Shown here: in pieces, positions 51,033-59,179 of the stretch
Layout: every line of letters begins with the position of its first letter
Position numbering within the stretch: position 1 is the stretch's first letter
Origin: Cellulosimicrobium marinum
GTDB lineage: Bacteria; Actinomycetota; Actinomycetes; Actinomycetales; Cellulomonadaceae
Assembly: GCF_020551945.1 (NCBI RefSeq)
Contig: NZ_JAJBZH010000002.1
Coordinates: forward strand, 434,001 to 498,000
Length of the DNA stretch: 64,000 nt
Reading direction: 5' to 3'
Notes under the pieces: generated by a model
Database searches by the model: none
What the model saw: the letters and a program-made list of their open reading frames with translations, nothing else
Told to the model about the DNA's origin: nothing
Program-made: the position numbers and the translations under genes

Positions 51033-51998
51033 TCACTCGACGGTGTTCAGGCCGGGACGCCGGACGCGTGCGCCGACCCGGTCCGCACCGATGCACCGCA
51101 CGACCCGGGCGACGAGCCCCGCGGCGTCGCGCAGGTCGGGGGCGGTGACCCGCAGCACCCGCCACCCCTCCTCCTCGACGGCCTCCTGGCGCCGCTTCTC
51201 CGCGAACAGCACGCGCCCCGGGTCGCCGCCGGCCAGCTCGCGGTACTTCACGAGCCCGTCGAACTCGACGAGCACGCGCCAGGCCTCCCAGCCGAGGTCC
51301 GCGCGGAAGCGACCCAGGCGCGTGACGAGCGGCATCTGCGTCCGAGGACGGGGCAGGCCCGCCCGCAGGAGCTCGAACCGCACCACCGACTCACCGGGGG
51401 ACTCGGCGCCACGGTCCGCGACGTCGAGGACCGCCCGTGCGCGCACCACACCCCGGCCGCGGGTGTGCGCCACCCGGTCGACCAGCGCGTCCCGCGACAC
51501 CCCTGACCGCAGCGCGGCGTCGGCGACGACCAGCCCGTCCCGCGGATGGAGCGTGCGCAGGCAGTCGAGCACCGTGCGTTCGCGCGTGGTGACGGGGATC
51601 CCGTCGACGACGGTCACGTCGGTCGGGCCGAGCGGGAGGCGGTGCCGGACGACGTCGCGCGCACGGCGAGCGCCGGGGACGTGCCGCTGCACGACGTGGA
51701 CCGTCGAGGGCGGCGTCCACAGCGGCAGCCCCCACACGAGGGCTGCGCTCTCGTGGGAGACGACGTGCGGGGAGTCGAGCTGGCGCGAGACGGCCTCGAC
51801 GCGAGCGCGTTCGACGCGCCGTCGACCGGCGGGGTCGGACCGGCCGGCGGGGTCGGACCGGCCGGAGGCGGGGTCGACCCAGTACGCGCCGCGGCGCAGG
51901 CGTGTCCCGGAGGCGGAGCGTGCGAGCGCGCGGACCGCGTCGCGCGGCAGGTCGGCGGCGAGGACCAGGCGCGGGGCCGGTGGGTCGGGGGTGTGCAT
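51033..51998 (-). CDS. DUF559-type protein with AbiEi-like N-terminus
   Basis: A 321-residue protein. The N-terminal half resembles AbiEi-like antitoxin/regulator domains (ALVWGLPLW, RTVLDCLRTLHPRDGLVVADAAL). The C-terminal third is DUF559-like with a Vsr/PD-(D/E)XK endonuclease-type core (RADLGWEAWRVLVEFDGLVKY ... EKRRQEAVEEEGWRVLRVT). An internal tandem repeat GRSDPAGRSDPAG lies near residue 52. Such proteins are frequent and multicopy in actinobacteria, of unproven function. CACGGT 6 nt before ATG may be the -10. Related palindromes flank the gene on both sides. Confidence 0.82.
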   Translation of the reverse strand: MHTPDPPAPRLVLAADLPRDAVRALARSASGTRLRRGAYWVDPASGRSDPAGRSDPAGRRRVERARVEAVSRQLDSPHVVSHESAALVWGLPLWTPPSTVHVVQRHVPGARRARDVVRHRLPLGPTDVTVVDGIPVTTRERTVLDCLRTLHPRDGLVVADAALRSGVSRDALVDRVAHTRGRGVVRARAVLDVADRGAESPGESVVRFELLRAGLPRPRTQMPLVTRLGRFRADLGWEAWRVLVEFDGLVKYRELAGGDPGRVLFAEKRRQEAVEEEGWRVLRVTAPDLRDAAGLVARVVRCIGADRVGARVRRPGLNTVE

Positions 51999-52114
51999 CG
52001 CTGCACCGTGCCACGTCGACCCGGCCCCGCGGGCCACGGGTGCGGCGGGCTGTGGACGGGCGTCGCCGACGAGGGCCTGTGGATCAGGAGGCGGCTCGTC
52101 GAGAGACGCACGAC

Positions 52115-52152
52115 GGGCCGGGTGATGCACGTCCCCGTGCATCACCCGGCCC
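52115..52152 (-). terminator. 17-bp hairpin downstream of the first LPMO gene
   Basis: GGGCCGGGTGATGCACG (52115-52131) pairs perfectly with 52136-52152 around TCCC. It follows the stop of the LPMO gene (52172) and precedes the DUF559 gene on the same strand. It shares GTGATGCAC/GTGCATCAC with the hairpin at 50986-51025. Confidence 0.85.
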
Positions 52153-52171
52153 GCAGTGCATCAGCGGAGGG

Positions 52172-52903
52172 TCAACAGGCGCCGAGGTCCTTCCAGACGC
52201 CCCACTGACCGCTCTGGGCGGGGTTCTCGCCCGTCGTCCACCACTTGGCCTCGTACGTCTTGCCCGAGTGGGAGACGCGCGCGCCGCCGAGGTAGACGCC
52301 GCCCGAGGTCCAGGCCGGGGCGGTGCAGTCGCCCGGCGGGTCCGTCGGCGGGTCCGTGGGCGGGTCGGTCGGCGGGTTCGTGCCGCCGCTCCCGACCGTC
52401 ACGTCGACGCAGTTGTAGAACGCCATCGGGGTGTCCGCGATGTTCCAGCGCGCGAAGATCGTGTGGTTGCCCGAGGGCAGCCCGGTCAGGGTGTGGGTGA
52501 CCGTCGCGCCCGGCTGCTTGCCTCCGTCGTTGAAGGTCTTGAACAGCTGGCCGTCGACGAAGTACTCCCACGTCGACGTCGCGTGGCGTGCCGTGATCTT
52601 CCACGTGAACGTGGTCGACGAGCTGACCTGGGTGCGGGGCCAGGGCTTGCTGGCGTCGTCCAGGTGGTTGAAGCCGCTGCCGCCGGAGCACTGCATGGAG
52701 CCCTTGGGGGCCTCGACGCTCTGCGGCTCGTACTTGATGGGGCCGCAGTCCCAGGACAGGTTGCCCTTGGCGCAGTGGTCCTGGCGGCTCGGCGGCGACG
52801 TGATCCAGCCGTGGGCGGAGGCGCTGGGTGCCACGGCGATCGGGGCGACGATGGCGGCCGCCCCGACCAGTGCCGCGACGAGCGCCGCTCTGAGTCTCTT
52901 CAT
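52172..52903 (-). CDS. AA10 lytic polysaccharide monooxygenase with CBM5/12, copy 1
   Basis: A 243-residue secreted copper enzyme that oxidatively cleaves crystalline polysaccharide. A signal peptide ends at A30, giving mature His31 (HGWITSPPSRQDHC) as the first copper ligand. The second His is about residue 107 in TARHATSTWEYF, and the axial aromatic lies in AFYNCVDV. A PPTDPPTDPP linker joins a C-terminal CBM5/12 (VSHSGKTYEAKWWT). The catalytic domain is compact (about 145 residues) and its motifs are those of chitin-active AA10 enzymes. It has its own promoter with an operator shared with copy 2. Confidence 0.95.
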   Translation of the reverse strand: MKRLRAALVAALVGAAAIVAPIAVAPSASAHGWITSPPSRQDHCAKGNLSWDCGPIKYEPQSVEAPKGSMQCSGGSGFNHLDDASKPWPRTQVSSSTTFTWKITARHATSTWEYFVDGQLFKTFNDGGKQPGATVTHTLTGLPSGNHTIFARWNIADTPMAFYNCVDVTVGSGGTNPPTDPPTDPPTDPPGDCTAPAWTSGGVYLGGARVSHSGKTYEAKWWTTGENPAQSGQWGVWKDLGAC

Positions 52904-52986
52904 GGTGTCTCGTTCTCCATCCGGTGGTGCTTGCGGTTCCTCGCAGGCCCGCGACGTCGCGGGCCGCACGCGGATCGGTCCCTTCG

Positions 52987-53046
52987 ACGCTAGGGAGCCG
53001 GGACGGAGCGGACAATCGGGTGGATCACGTACGGGCATCCGCGTAC
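52987..53046 (-). promoter_or_regulatory. Promoter and operator of LPMO copy 1
   Basis: TTGTCC (53015-53010) and TAGCGT (52992-52987) are 17 nt apart. The near-palindrome GTACGGGCATCCGCGTAC (53029-53046) begins 13 nt upstream of the -35 box and 126 nt from the start codon. Its position suggests activator binding. Confidence 0.7.
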
Positions 53047-53170
53047 GGCGTCCGGTACGGGGTAGGGGAGAGGCTCCCGCGCGCCCCCTGCACGCGCGGC
53101 GGGCACAGCACTGCCCGACGGCGTCCGGCCGGGTGACCGGTCGCCGTCGGGCAGCGGAGGGTTCAGCGGG

Positions 53171-53917
53171 TCAGCAGGCGCCGACCAGCTTCCACGGGCC
53201 CCACTCCTCGGCGCCGGGGGTGTTGTTCTGCGTCCACCACTTGGCCTCGAAGATGTTGCCGTTGTGCGAGACCTTCGCCCCGCCGGTGTAGACGGACGAC
53301 GCCGACCACGCCGGGTCCGTGCACTCGCCCGGCTGGCCGCCGGTGTCGCCACCGCCGGTGTCGCCACCGCCGTTGTCACCGCCACCGGGGTTGGTGCCGT
53401 TCGCGGTGATGTTCAGGTCCACGCAGTTGTAGAACGCGTTCACCGTGTCCGCGACGCTCCAGCGCGCGAGGATGGTGTGGTTGCCCTCGGGCAGGCCGGT
53501 GAGGGTGTGCGAGATGTCCTTCGGGGGCTGGACGCCGCCGCCGTCGAACGACGCGAAGAGCTTGCCGTCGACGAAGTACTCCCACACGCTCGTGGCGTGG
53601 TTGGCGGTGAGCTTCCACTGGAAGGTCACCTCGGAACCGGTGGTCGTGCGGGGCCAGGGCTTCGACTCGTCGTCGAGGATGTCGTAGCCGCTGCCGCCGG
53701 AGCACTGCATCGAGCCCTTGACGGCCTCGACCGACTGCGGCTCGTACTGCAGGCCGCCGCAGCTGAACGACGTGGTGCCGGTGGCGCAGTGGTCCTGCCG
53801 GCTCGGGGGAGAGGTGATCCAGCCGTGCGCCGAGGCGCTGGGTGCGATCGCGATCGGGGCGACGATCGCCGCCGCACCCATCACCACGGCGACGAGCGCC
53901 GCGCGGAGTCGCTTCAT
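53171..53917 (-). CDS. AA10 lytic polysaccharide monooxygenase with CBM5/12, copy 2
   Basis: A 248-residue paralogue of the neighbouring LPMO. The signal peptide ends before mature HGWITSPPSRQDHC. The second copper His lies in TANHATSVWEYF and the aromatic in AFYNCVDL. The linker is Gly/Asp-rich (GGGDNGGGDTGGGDTGG) instead of Pro/Thr-rich, and the CBM5/12 carries HNGNIFEAKWWTQ. Signal peptide and catalytic domain are very alike in the two copies, so this is a tandem duplication whose linkers diverged. Confidence 0.95.
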   Translation of the reverse strand: MKRLRAALVAVVMGAAAIVAPIAIAPSASAHGWITSPPSRQDHCATGTTSFSCGGLQYEPQSVEAVKGSMQCSGGSGYDILDDESKPWPRTTTGSEVTFQWKLTANHATSVWEYFVDGKLFASFDGGGVQPPKDISHTLTGLPEGNHTILARWSVADTVNAFYNCVDLNITANGTNPGGGDNGGGDTGGGDTGGQPGECTDPAWSASSVYTGGAKVSHNGNIFEAKWWTQNNTPGAEEWGPWKLVGAC

Positions 53918-53989
53918 CGGGGACTCGCTTCCTGTCTCGGGAGGGTCGGAGGCGGCGTCGTGCCGCGCTGCCGACCGGGGGACGCGACG

Positions 53990-54060
53990 ACGGTAAGCAC
54001 GGTCGGTGCCCCGCTCAACGGCCTGTCCGGGACGCTGCGAGGGTACGGGTATCCCCGTAC
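53990..54060 (-). promoter_or_regulatory. Promoter and operator of LPMO copy 2
   Basis: TTGAGC (54018-54013) and TACCGT (53995-53990) are 17 nt apart. The perfect 7-4-7 palindrome GTACGGGTATCCCCGTAC (54043-54060) lies 24 nt upstream of the -35 box and 126 nt from the start codon. It matches the copy 1 site at 16 of 18 positions, while the DNA between site and gene has diverged. Confidence 0.72.
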
Positions 54061-54185
54061 GGGGCTGTCGGATTCGCCGGGATCGTGCGCGTGGGAGCGG
54101 TGCCGGGTCACCGCTGCCGGTGACCTCCGCGACCGCTTGCCCGGAGAAATCGTGTGGTGATCCCGTACCCCGCGCGGGCCGGGGA

Positions 54186-54764
54186 TCAGGCGGTCGCGTC
54201 CTCCTCGCGCAGCCGGGGCTCGGTGCGCAGCTCCGGGTGCACGCCGGCCTTGTCGGCGTAGAAGGCGCGCACGACGTCCATGTCGGCGTGCACGTCGCCC
54301 GTGAGGTCGATCGTCGGGCCGAGCCCGGTGGTCATGGTGGTGCGGTCGACGTACCCGAGGGTGACGGGCAGCCCGGCCTCGCGCGCGATGCGGTAGAACC
54401 CGGACTTCCAGTACGTGCCGGCGCCGCGGGTGCCCTCGGGCGTGACGACGAGCGAGAACACCTCGCCCGCGCGCATGCGCCCGACGACGTCCGCGACGAC
54501 GCGGCTCGGGTCGCGCCGGTCCACGGGGATGCCGCCGAGGGCGCGCATGAGCGGCCCGGCGGGCCCGGCGAACAGGGTGTGCTTGCCGAGCCAGCGCACG
54601 TGGATGCCGGTGCTCCACGCGATGGCGAGCATGAGGACGAAGTCCCAGTTCGACGTGTGGGGTGCGCCGACGAGGAGGGTCGGGCGGGTGGTGTCGTAGG
54701 GCTGGGACCGCAGGGTCCAGCGGCTCGTCGCCCAGTAGGCGCGGGCGAGGGCTCGGCGGATCAC
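54186..54764 (-). CDS. 1-acyl-glycerol-3-phosphate acyltransferase family protein
   Basis: A 192-residue PlsC-type acyltransferase. The catalytic HX4D is HTSNWD near residue 36, and the second block reads TPEGTRGAG near residue 110. It would acylate lysophosphatidate or a related lipid at the membrane. GTG at 54764 is chosen because TACCGT (54776-54771) ends 6 nt before it; ATG at 54806 would add 14 residues but lies upstream of that box. Confidence 0.88.
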   Translation of the reverse strand: MIRRALARAYWATSRWTLRSQPYDTTRPTLLVGAPHTSNWDFVLMLAIAWSTGIHVRWLGKHTLFAGPAGPLMRALGGIPVDRRDPSRVVADVVGRMRAGEVFSLVVTPEGTRGAGTYWKSGFYRIAREAGLPVTLGYVDRTTMTTGLGPTIDLTGDVHADMDVVRAFYADKAGVHPELRTEPRLREEDATA

Positions 54765-54928
54765 CCGGCAACGGTAACCCCGCGGGCGCTCGTGCCGGGT
54801 CCTCACTGGCCGTCGTCCACAGGGTCCGAGCCGGGCGTCGACAACGCAGCGGGGCAGGGTTAGCCTGCGTCGAGCGGTAGGACACTTCCCGCCCTACTTT
54901 CACCCGGCCCCTGCTCGACGGAGACCAG

Positions 54929-56140
54929 ATGGACGCCCTGCTCGCCGGTTCACCCACCCTGCTGCGCACGCTCAACGCGCGTGCCGTGCTCGACGTGCTG
55001 CGCACGGGCCCGCAGGCGCGGCCGGACGTCGCGGCCGCGACAGGGCTGTCGAAGACGACCGTGGCGCAGACGCTGCGCGCGCTCGTCGCGACGGGCGTCG
55101 TCGTCGAGGCGGGCCTGGACCGTGACCGCCGCGGCCCGGCCGCGACGCTGTACCGGGTGGACCCGGACCACGCGTTCGGCCTGGGGGTCGACGTCGCGCG
55201 CGACCGCGTGCGGGTGGCGCTCGTCGACGTCACGGGTGCGGTGCGGGCCCGTGCCGAGCGGCGCGACGTCGCCACGTCCCCGACGGCGCGGGCGCGGGCG
55301 GCGGCGGAGCTCGCGCGCGGGTGCGTGGCCGACGTCGCGGCGCGGACGTCGCCCACCCGGCCGGTCGACGTGACGTGGGCGGTCGCAGCGGTCCCCGCGA
55401 TCGTGGAGGGCGACGGGGCGACGGTCCGCCGCGTCCCGGCGTTCGAGAAGGGCGGCCCGGCGCTGCACGACGCGCTGGCGGACGCGCTCGGCTGCCCGGT
55501 GCGGGTCGAGAACGACCTGAACCTGGCCGCGGTCGCGGAGCTGGGCGGCAGCGTCGCGGGCGACGCGCGCACGTTCGCGGTCGTGGGGCTCGGCTCGGGC
55601 TTCGGCGCTGGCCTGGTCGTCGACGGGCGGCTGCACCGCGGGGCGCACGGCGGTGCGGGCGAGGTGTCCTTCCTGCCGCACCCCGGCCGCCCCCTGGGGT
55701 CGGAGCTCCTCGGCGCCTCCGCGCTGCGCACCCTCGCCGCGGAGCACGGGTTCGCGGAGGACATCGGGGTGCGCGAGCTCGTCGACCGGGCGGAGCAGGG
55801 CGACGCCGCCGCGGGTGACGTGCTCGACGTCGTGGCCGAGCGCATCGCGACGGTGGTCGGCTCGGTCGCGCTCGTGCTGGAGCCGGAGCTGTTCGTCCTC
55901 ACCGACCAGGCCGCCCGGGCGCCGATCGCGGACCGTGTCACCCGGTACCTCGCCGAGCGGATCGCCGTCCTCGGCGTCCGGGTGCTGCCGTCGACGCTCG
56001 GCCCGGACGCCGTCGTGCTGGGCGCGGCCCGCGCCGCGAGCGACGCCCTGCGCGACGAGGTGTTCCGCGCCGCGACCGCCGTCGAGCCGACGGGCGAGGG
56101 GTCGGGCGAGGGGTCGGAGTCCGAGGAGGCGGTGTCGTGA
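54929..56140 (+). CDS. ROK family transcriptional regulator
   Basis: A 403-residue ROK repressor. An N-terminal winged HTH (about 8-70, TGLSKTTVAQTLRALVATGVV) is followed by the sugar-kinase-like ROK fold (RVENDLNLAAVAEL near residue 192, LGSGFGAGLVVDGRLHRGAHGGAGE near residue 220). The CxCGxxGC zinc motif of many ROK proteins is absent. It heads an operon with a chitooligosaccharide-type deacetylase and a sugar transporter, so an amino-sugar ligand is likely. GTAGG/CCTAC half-sites at 54877-54881 and 54893-54897 may be its operator. GGAG precedes the ATG. Confidence 0.92.
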   Translation: MDALLAGSPTLLRTLNARAVLDVLRTGPQARPDVAAATGLSKTTVAQTLRALVATGVVVEAGLDRDRRGPAATLYRVDPDHAFGLGVDVARDRVRVALVDVTGAVRARAERRDVATSPTARARAAAELARGCVADVAARTSPTRPVDVTWAVAAVPAIVEGDGATVRRVPAFEKGGPALHDALADALGCPVRVENDLNLAAVAELGGSVAGDARTFAVVGLGSGFGAGLVVDGRLHRGAHGGAGEVSFLPHPGRPLGSELLGASALRTLAAEHGFAEDIGVRELVDRAEQGDAAAGDVLDVVAERIATVVGSVALVLEPELFVLTDQAARAPIADRVTRYLAERIAVLGVRVLPSTLGPDAVVLGAARAASDALRDEVFRAATAVEPTGEGSGEGSESEEAVS

Positions 56141-57084
56141 CCGCGCCGTCGGACCTCGTCGAGCGGCTCGGGCACGCGCCCGGCACGCGCGCGATCATCC
56201 TCAACGCCGACGACTACGGCATGTGCCGCGCCGCGAACCGGGCCGTCGGCGGCCTGCTCCTCGACGGGCTCCTCGACTCGGCCACGCTCATGGTGCCGTG
56301 CGCGTGGGCGCCGGACGCGCTGGCGTTCGCCGTCGCGCACCCCCACCTCGACGTCGGGGTGCACCTCGTCCTCACGAGCGAGTGGTCGCGCTACCGGTGG
56401 CGCCCGCTCACCGGGGTCGGCACGTCCCTGGTCGACGCCGCGGGCTACTTCCCCGCCGACGTCGCCACCGTGGAGCGCCAGGCGGCGGAGGACGACGTCG
56501 CCGCCGAGCTCGCCGCGCAGGTCGACGCGGCGCTCGCGGCCGGCCTGGACGTCACGCACCTCGACAACCACATGGGCTCGGTCTACGGGCTCGAGACGGG
56601 GCGGTCGTTCCTGCCGCAGGTGCTCGCGCTGGCCGCCCGCCACGGCCTGCCCTTCCGGCTGCCGCGCACCGTGGAGGGGATGGGCCTGCCCGCGACGCTG
56701 CAGCCCGTGCTCGACGAGGCCGCTGCGGCCGCCGACGCGCTCGGGGTCGTGCTGCCCGACCGCCTGTGGACGCACCCGTTCGAGCTCGCCGGCGAGGGCA
56801 CCGTGGGGGAGGAGGACTACGACGAGGTGAAGGCCGGGTTCCTCGACCTGCTGCGCGCCGTGCGGCCGGGGGTCACGGAGATCTACCTGCACCCGATGCT
56901 CGACGACGACGAGCTCGTCGAGGTCGCCGACCACTCCACCGCGAAGCGCGGGTTCGAGCACCGCCTCCTCGCCGACCCCGACGTCGCGGCCGTCCTCGCC
57001 GCGGAGGGGATCGTCCGGGTGGGCTGGCGCGACCTGCGCGCCGTCCAGCGCGGCGGGAGCGTCGCCGTGGCGGCGGCGGGATGA
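56137..57084 (+). CDS. ChbG/HpnK family carbohydrate deacetylase
   Basis: A 315-residue deacetylase of the YdjC/ChbG family. The metal site is visible as LNADDYGMC near residue 25 and HLDNHMGS near residue 135; a later HPM segment (YLHPMLDDD) follows. ChbG removes an acetyl group from chitobiose-type sugars. GTG at 56137 overlaps the ROK gene stop by 4 nt, and its own stop overlaps the transporter ATG by 4 nt, so all three genes are coupled. Confidence 0.92.
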   Translation: MTAPSDLVERLGHAPGTRAIILNADDYGMCRAANRAVGGLLLDGLLDSATLMVPCAWAPDALAFAVAHPHLDVGVHLVLTSEWSRYRWRPLTGVGTSLVDAAGYFPADVATVERQAAEDDVAAELAAQVDAALAAGLDVTHLDNHMGSVYGLETGRSFLPQVLALAARHGLPFRLPRTVEGMGLPATLQPVLDEAAAAADALGVVLPDRLWTHPFELAGEGTVGEEDYDEVKAGFLDLLRAVRPGVTEIYLHPMLDDDELVEVADHSTAKRGFEHRLLADPDVAAVLAAEGIVRVGWRDLRAVQRGGSVAVAAAG

Positions 57085-58508
57085 GCGCGAGCCCCGACGG
57101 CCGCGCGGGCGGGCACGCGCCGTCGGGCACCCTGCTCGCCCGGTTGCGCGACCGCCGCCTCGACGGTGCCGCGCCCCGCGGCCTGACGGTCGCGTACGGG
57201 GCGTCCGCGTTCCCCGCGAACCTCCTGCTGCAGACGTTCTCCGCGTTCGTCGTCTACTTCTACGTGGACCACCTGGGCGTCCCCGCGGGCTGGGTCGCCG
57301 GGGCGATGGTGGCGCACGGGATCCTCAACGCCGTCCTCAACCCGCTCGTCGGCGCGGCGTCGGACCGCCGCCGCACCCGGTGGGGGCGGCGCGTGCCGTG
57401 GATCGGCCTCGGCGTCGTCCCGCTCGTCGTCGCGTTCGCGCTCGTGTGGATGCCGCCGCCGTTCGGGCCCGCGGGCCTCGTCGTGTGGTTCCTCGTCGTC
57501 GTCGCCGTGTACGACGTCGCGTACGTCGTCGTCGTGCTCAACGTCTCCGCGCTGTTCCCCGAGATCTTCCGCACGACGGCGGAGCGCGCCCGGGGCAACG
57601 TGCCCCGCCAGGTCTTCGGCCTCGTCGGCATGATCCTCGGGACGGCGGGCGCGCCGCTGCTGTACGGGACGATCGGCTGGACGTGGATGGCCGTCGTGCT
57701 GGCGGTCGTGAGCCTGGGCGTGTTCGCGTGGTCGTTCGCCGGCATGGTGGAGCGTCGCGTCGACGACCCGGCCGTGCGCGAGCGGGAGGCCGGCGTCGGT
57801 CTCGTCGACCAGCTCCGGTACACGTTCGCCAACCGTGCGTTCGTCACGTACGTGCTCGGGTCGCTGCTCCTGCAGAGCACCACGGCCGTCGTGCTCGCCG
57901 CCGTGCCGTTCTACGTGCGGTACGTCGTCGGCGGTGCGGAGGCGGACGCCACCTTCCTGCTCGCACCGATCTTCGTCGCGGCGATCCCGTCGATCGCGGG
58001 CTGGTCGTGGGTCGTGCGCCGCGTGGGCCCGCGGTCGGCGATGCTCGCGGTCGTCGCCGTGTACGGCCTCGCGACGACCCTCTACCTCGTGCCGTCGACG
58101 GTGCTCGGCGCGGCGCTCGCGGGCCTCGCGGTGGGTGTCGGGGTCGCCGGGCTCATGCAGGTGCTGGAGGTGGCGCTCGCGCAGGTGATCGACGACGACG
58201 AGCGCCGCACCGGCCTGCGCCGCGAGGGCATGTACTTCGGGGCGAACGGGTTCGTGGTGCGCGGCTCGGTGATCGTGCAGGCGGTGCTCGTCGCGGGGGT
58301 GCTGTCCGCGAGCGGGTACGTCGAGGGCGCGGCGACGCAGGCGCCCGAGGTGGCGAGGGGCGTCCGGCTCCTGCTCGGCGCCGCGCCCGTGGTGCTCGCC
58401 GCGCTCGCGTTCGTCTGCTTCTGGCTCTATCCGCTGCGGGGCGCCGACGCCGCGGCGCTCGACGAGGCGCAGGCGTCCCCGACGGCGGCAGACCCCCTGC
58501 CGAGGTAG
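57081..58508 (+). CDS. MFS sugar transporter, GPH type
   Basis: A 475-residue transporter with about 12 helices and the glycoside-pentoside-hexuronide:cation symporter pattern (GILNAVLNPLVGAASDRRRTRWGRRVPW between helices 2 and 3). Position in the ROK-ChbG operon suggests it imports a chitin-derived or related oligosaccharide. Its TAG stop lies inside a CGAGGTAGTACC repeat unit. Confidence 0.92.
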   Translation: MSASPDGRAGGHAPSGTLLARLRDRRLDGAAPRGLTVAYGASAFPANLLLQTFSAFVVYFYVDHLGVPAGWVAGAMVAHGILNAVLNPLVGAASDRRRTRWGRRVPWIGLGVVPLVVAFALVWMPPPFGPAGLVVWFLVVVAVYDVAYVVVVLNVSALFPEIFRTTAERARGNVPRQVFGLVGMILGTAGAPLLYGTIGWTWMAVVLAVVSLGVFAWSFAGMVERRVDDPAVREREAGVGLVDQLRYTFANRAFVTYVLGSLLLQSTTAVVLAAVPFYVRYVVGGAEADATFLLAPIFVAAIPSIAGWSWVVRRVGPRSAMLAVVAVYGLATTLYLVPSTVLGAALAGLAVGVGVAGLMQVLEVALAQVIDDDERRTGLRREGMYFGANGFVVRGSVIVQAVLVAGVLSASGYVEGAATQAPEVARGVRLLLGAAPVVLAALAFVCFWLYPLRGADAAALDEAQASPTAADPLPR

Positions 58509-58564
58509 TACCCCGTCCCGCGAGGGAGTTGCCCGGTCCCGTGAGGGAGGACCGGGGTGCTACC
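58501..58564. repeat. CGAGGTAGTACC repeat array II
   Basis: Units CGAGGTAGTACCCCGTCCCG (58501), CGAGGGAGTTGCCCGGTCCCG (58521) and TGAGGGAGGACCGGGGTGCTACC (58542) are spaced about 21 nt. The first carries the TAG stop of the MFS gene and the last, read on the other strand, the TAG stop of the MarR gene. It fills the gap between the two convergent genes. Confidence 0.75.
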
Positions 58565-59060
58565 GCGCGGTCCCGTCGAGCGCCTCCTGCGCGACGACGC
58601 ATGGGTCGGTCCCGGCGTCGACGTCCCGCAGGTCACAGGCGACGTGGCGCACGAGCGTGCGGAAGGTGTCGCGCTCCCGGGGCGAGAGCGCCTGGAGGAG
58701 CGAGTCCTCGGCGTCGTGCACCTGGGTGGCGAGGTCCGCGAGCCGACGCCGCCCGGTGGCCGTGGCGACGACGCGGCGGGCGCGGCGGTCGGCGGGGTTC
58801 TGCTGGCGTTCGACGAGGCCGGCGGCGACGAGGTCGTCGACGAGGTAGGTCATGACGGTGCGGTCGATGCCGTGGTGCTCGGCGAGGGCGAGCTGGGTGG
58901 GCTGGTCGCCCTGCACGACGGACCCGAGCACCTGGTAGCCGCGCGTGCCGTGGGGGACGTCGACGAGGACGGCCTCGACGGTGGCGCGGTAGGCGCGCAG
59001 GAGCACGCCGAGGTGCCACCCGAGGTCGTCGTGGTGGGCGGGCGTGGGCGTCGTGGGCAC
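58560..59060 (-). CDS. MarR family transcriptional regulator
   Basis: A 166-residue MarR-type regulator with the winged HTH region TQLALAEHHGIDRTVMTYLVDDLVAAGLVERQ and wing NPADRRARRVVAT. It is divergent from two flavin-dependent oxidoreductase genes and probably controls them. TACGCT at 59072-59067 lies 6 nt before GTG at 59060, so the transcript is probably leaderless. Confidence 0.92.
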   Translation of the reverse strand: MPTTPTPAHHDDLGWHLGVLLRAYRATVEAVLVDVPHGTRGYQVLGSVVQGDQPTQLALAEHHGIDRTVMTYLVDDLVAAGLVERQQNPADRRARRVVATATGRRRLADLATQVHDAEDSLLQALSPRERDTFRTLVRHVACDLRDVDAGTDPCVVAQEALDGTAR

Positions 59061-59098
59061 GGCGCCAGCGTAGTCCGGGGAATGCGGTGCGGCCACCT

Positions 59099-59120
59099 TT
59101 CTGTTAGGGATATGTTCTGT
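59099..59120. promoter_or_regulatory. Divergent control region of the MarR and oxidoreductase genes
   Basis: An AT-rich island contains TTCTGT at 59099-59104 and again at 59115-59120, with TTAGGGATATG between. TATGTT at 59111-59116 is a possible -10 box for the oxidoreductase operon. The direct repeats are candidate MarR-protein sites. Confidence 0.4.
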
Positions 59121-59179
59121 ACCACCACGCATCGTCGTCGGCGTCGGCGCCCGCCGACGCCCCACCGGATCGAGGACCC

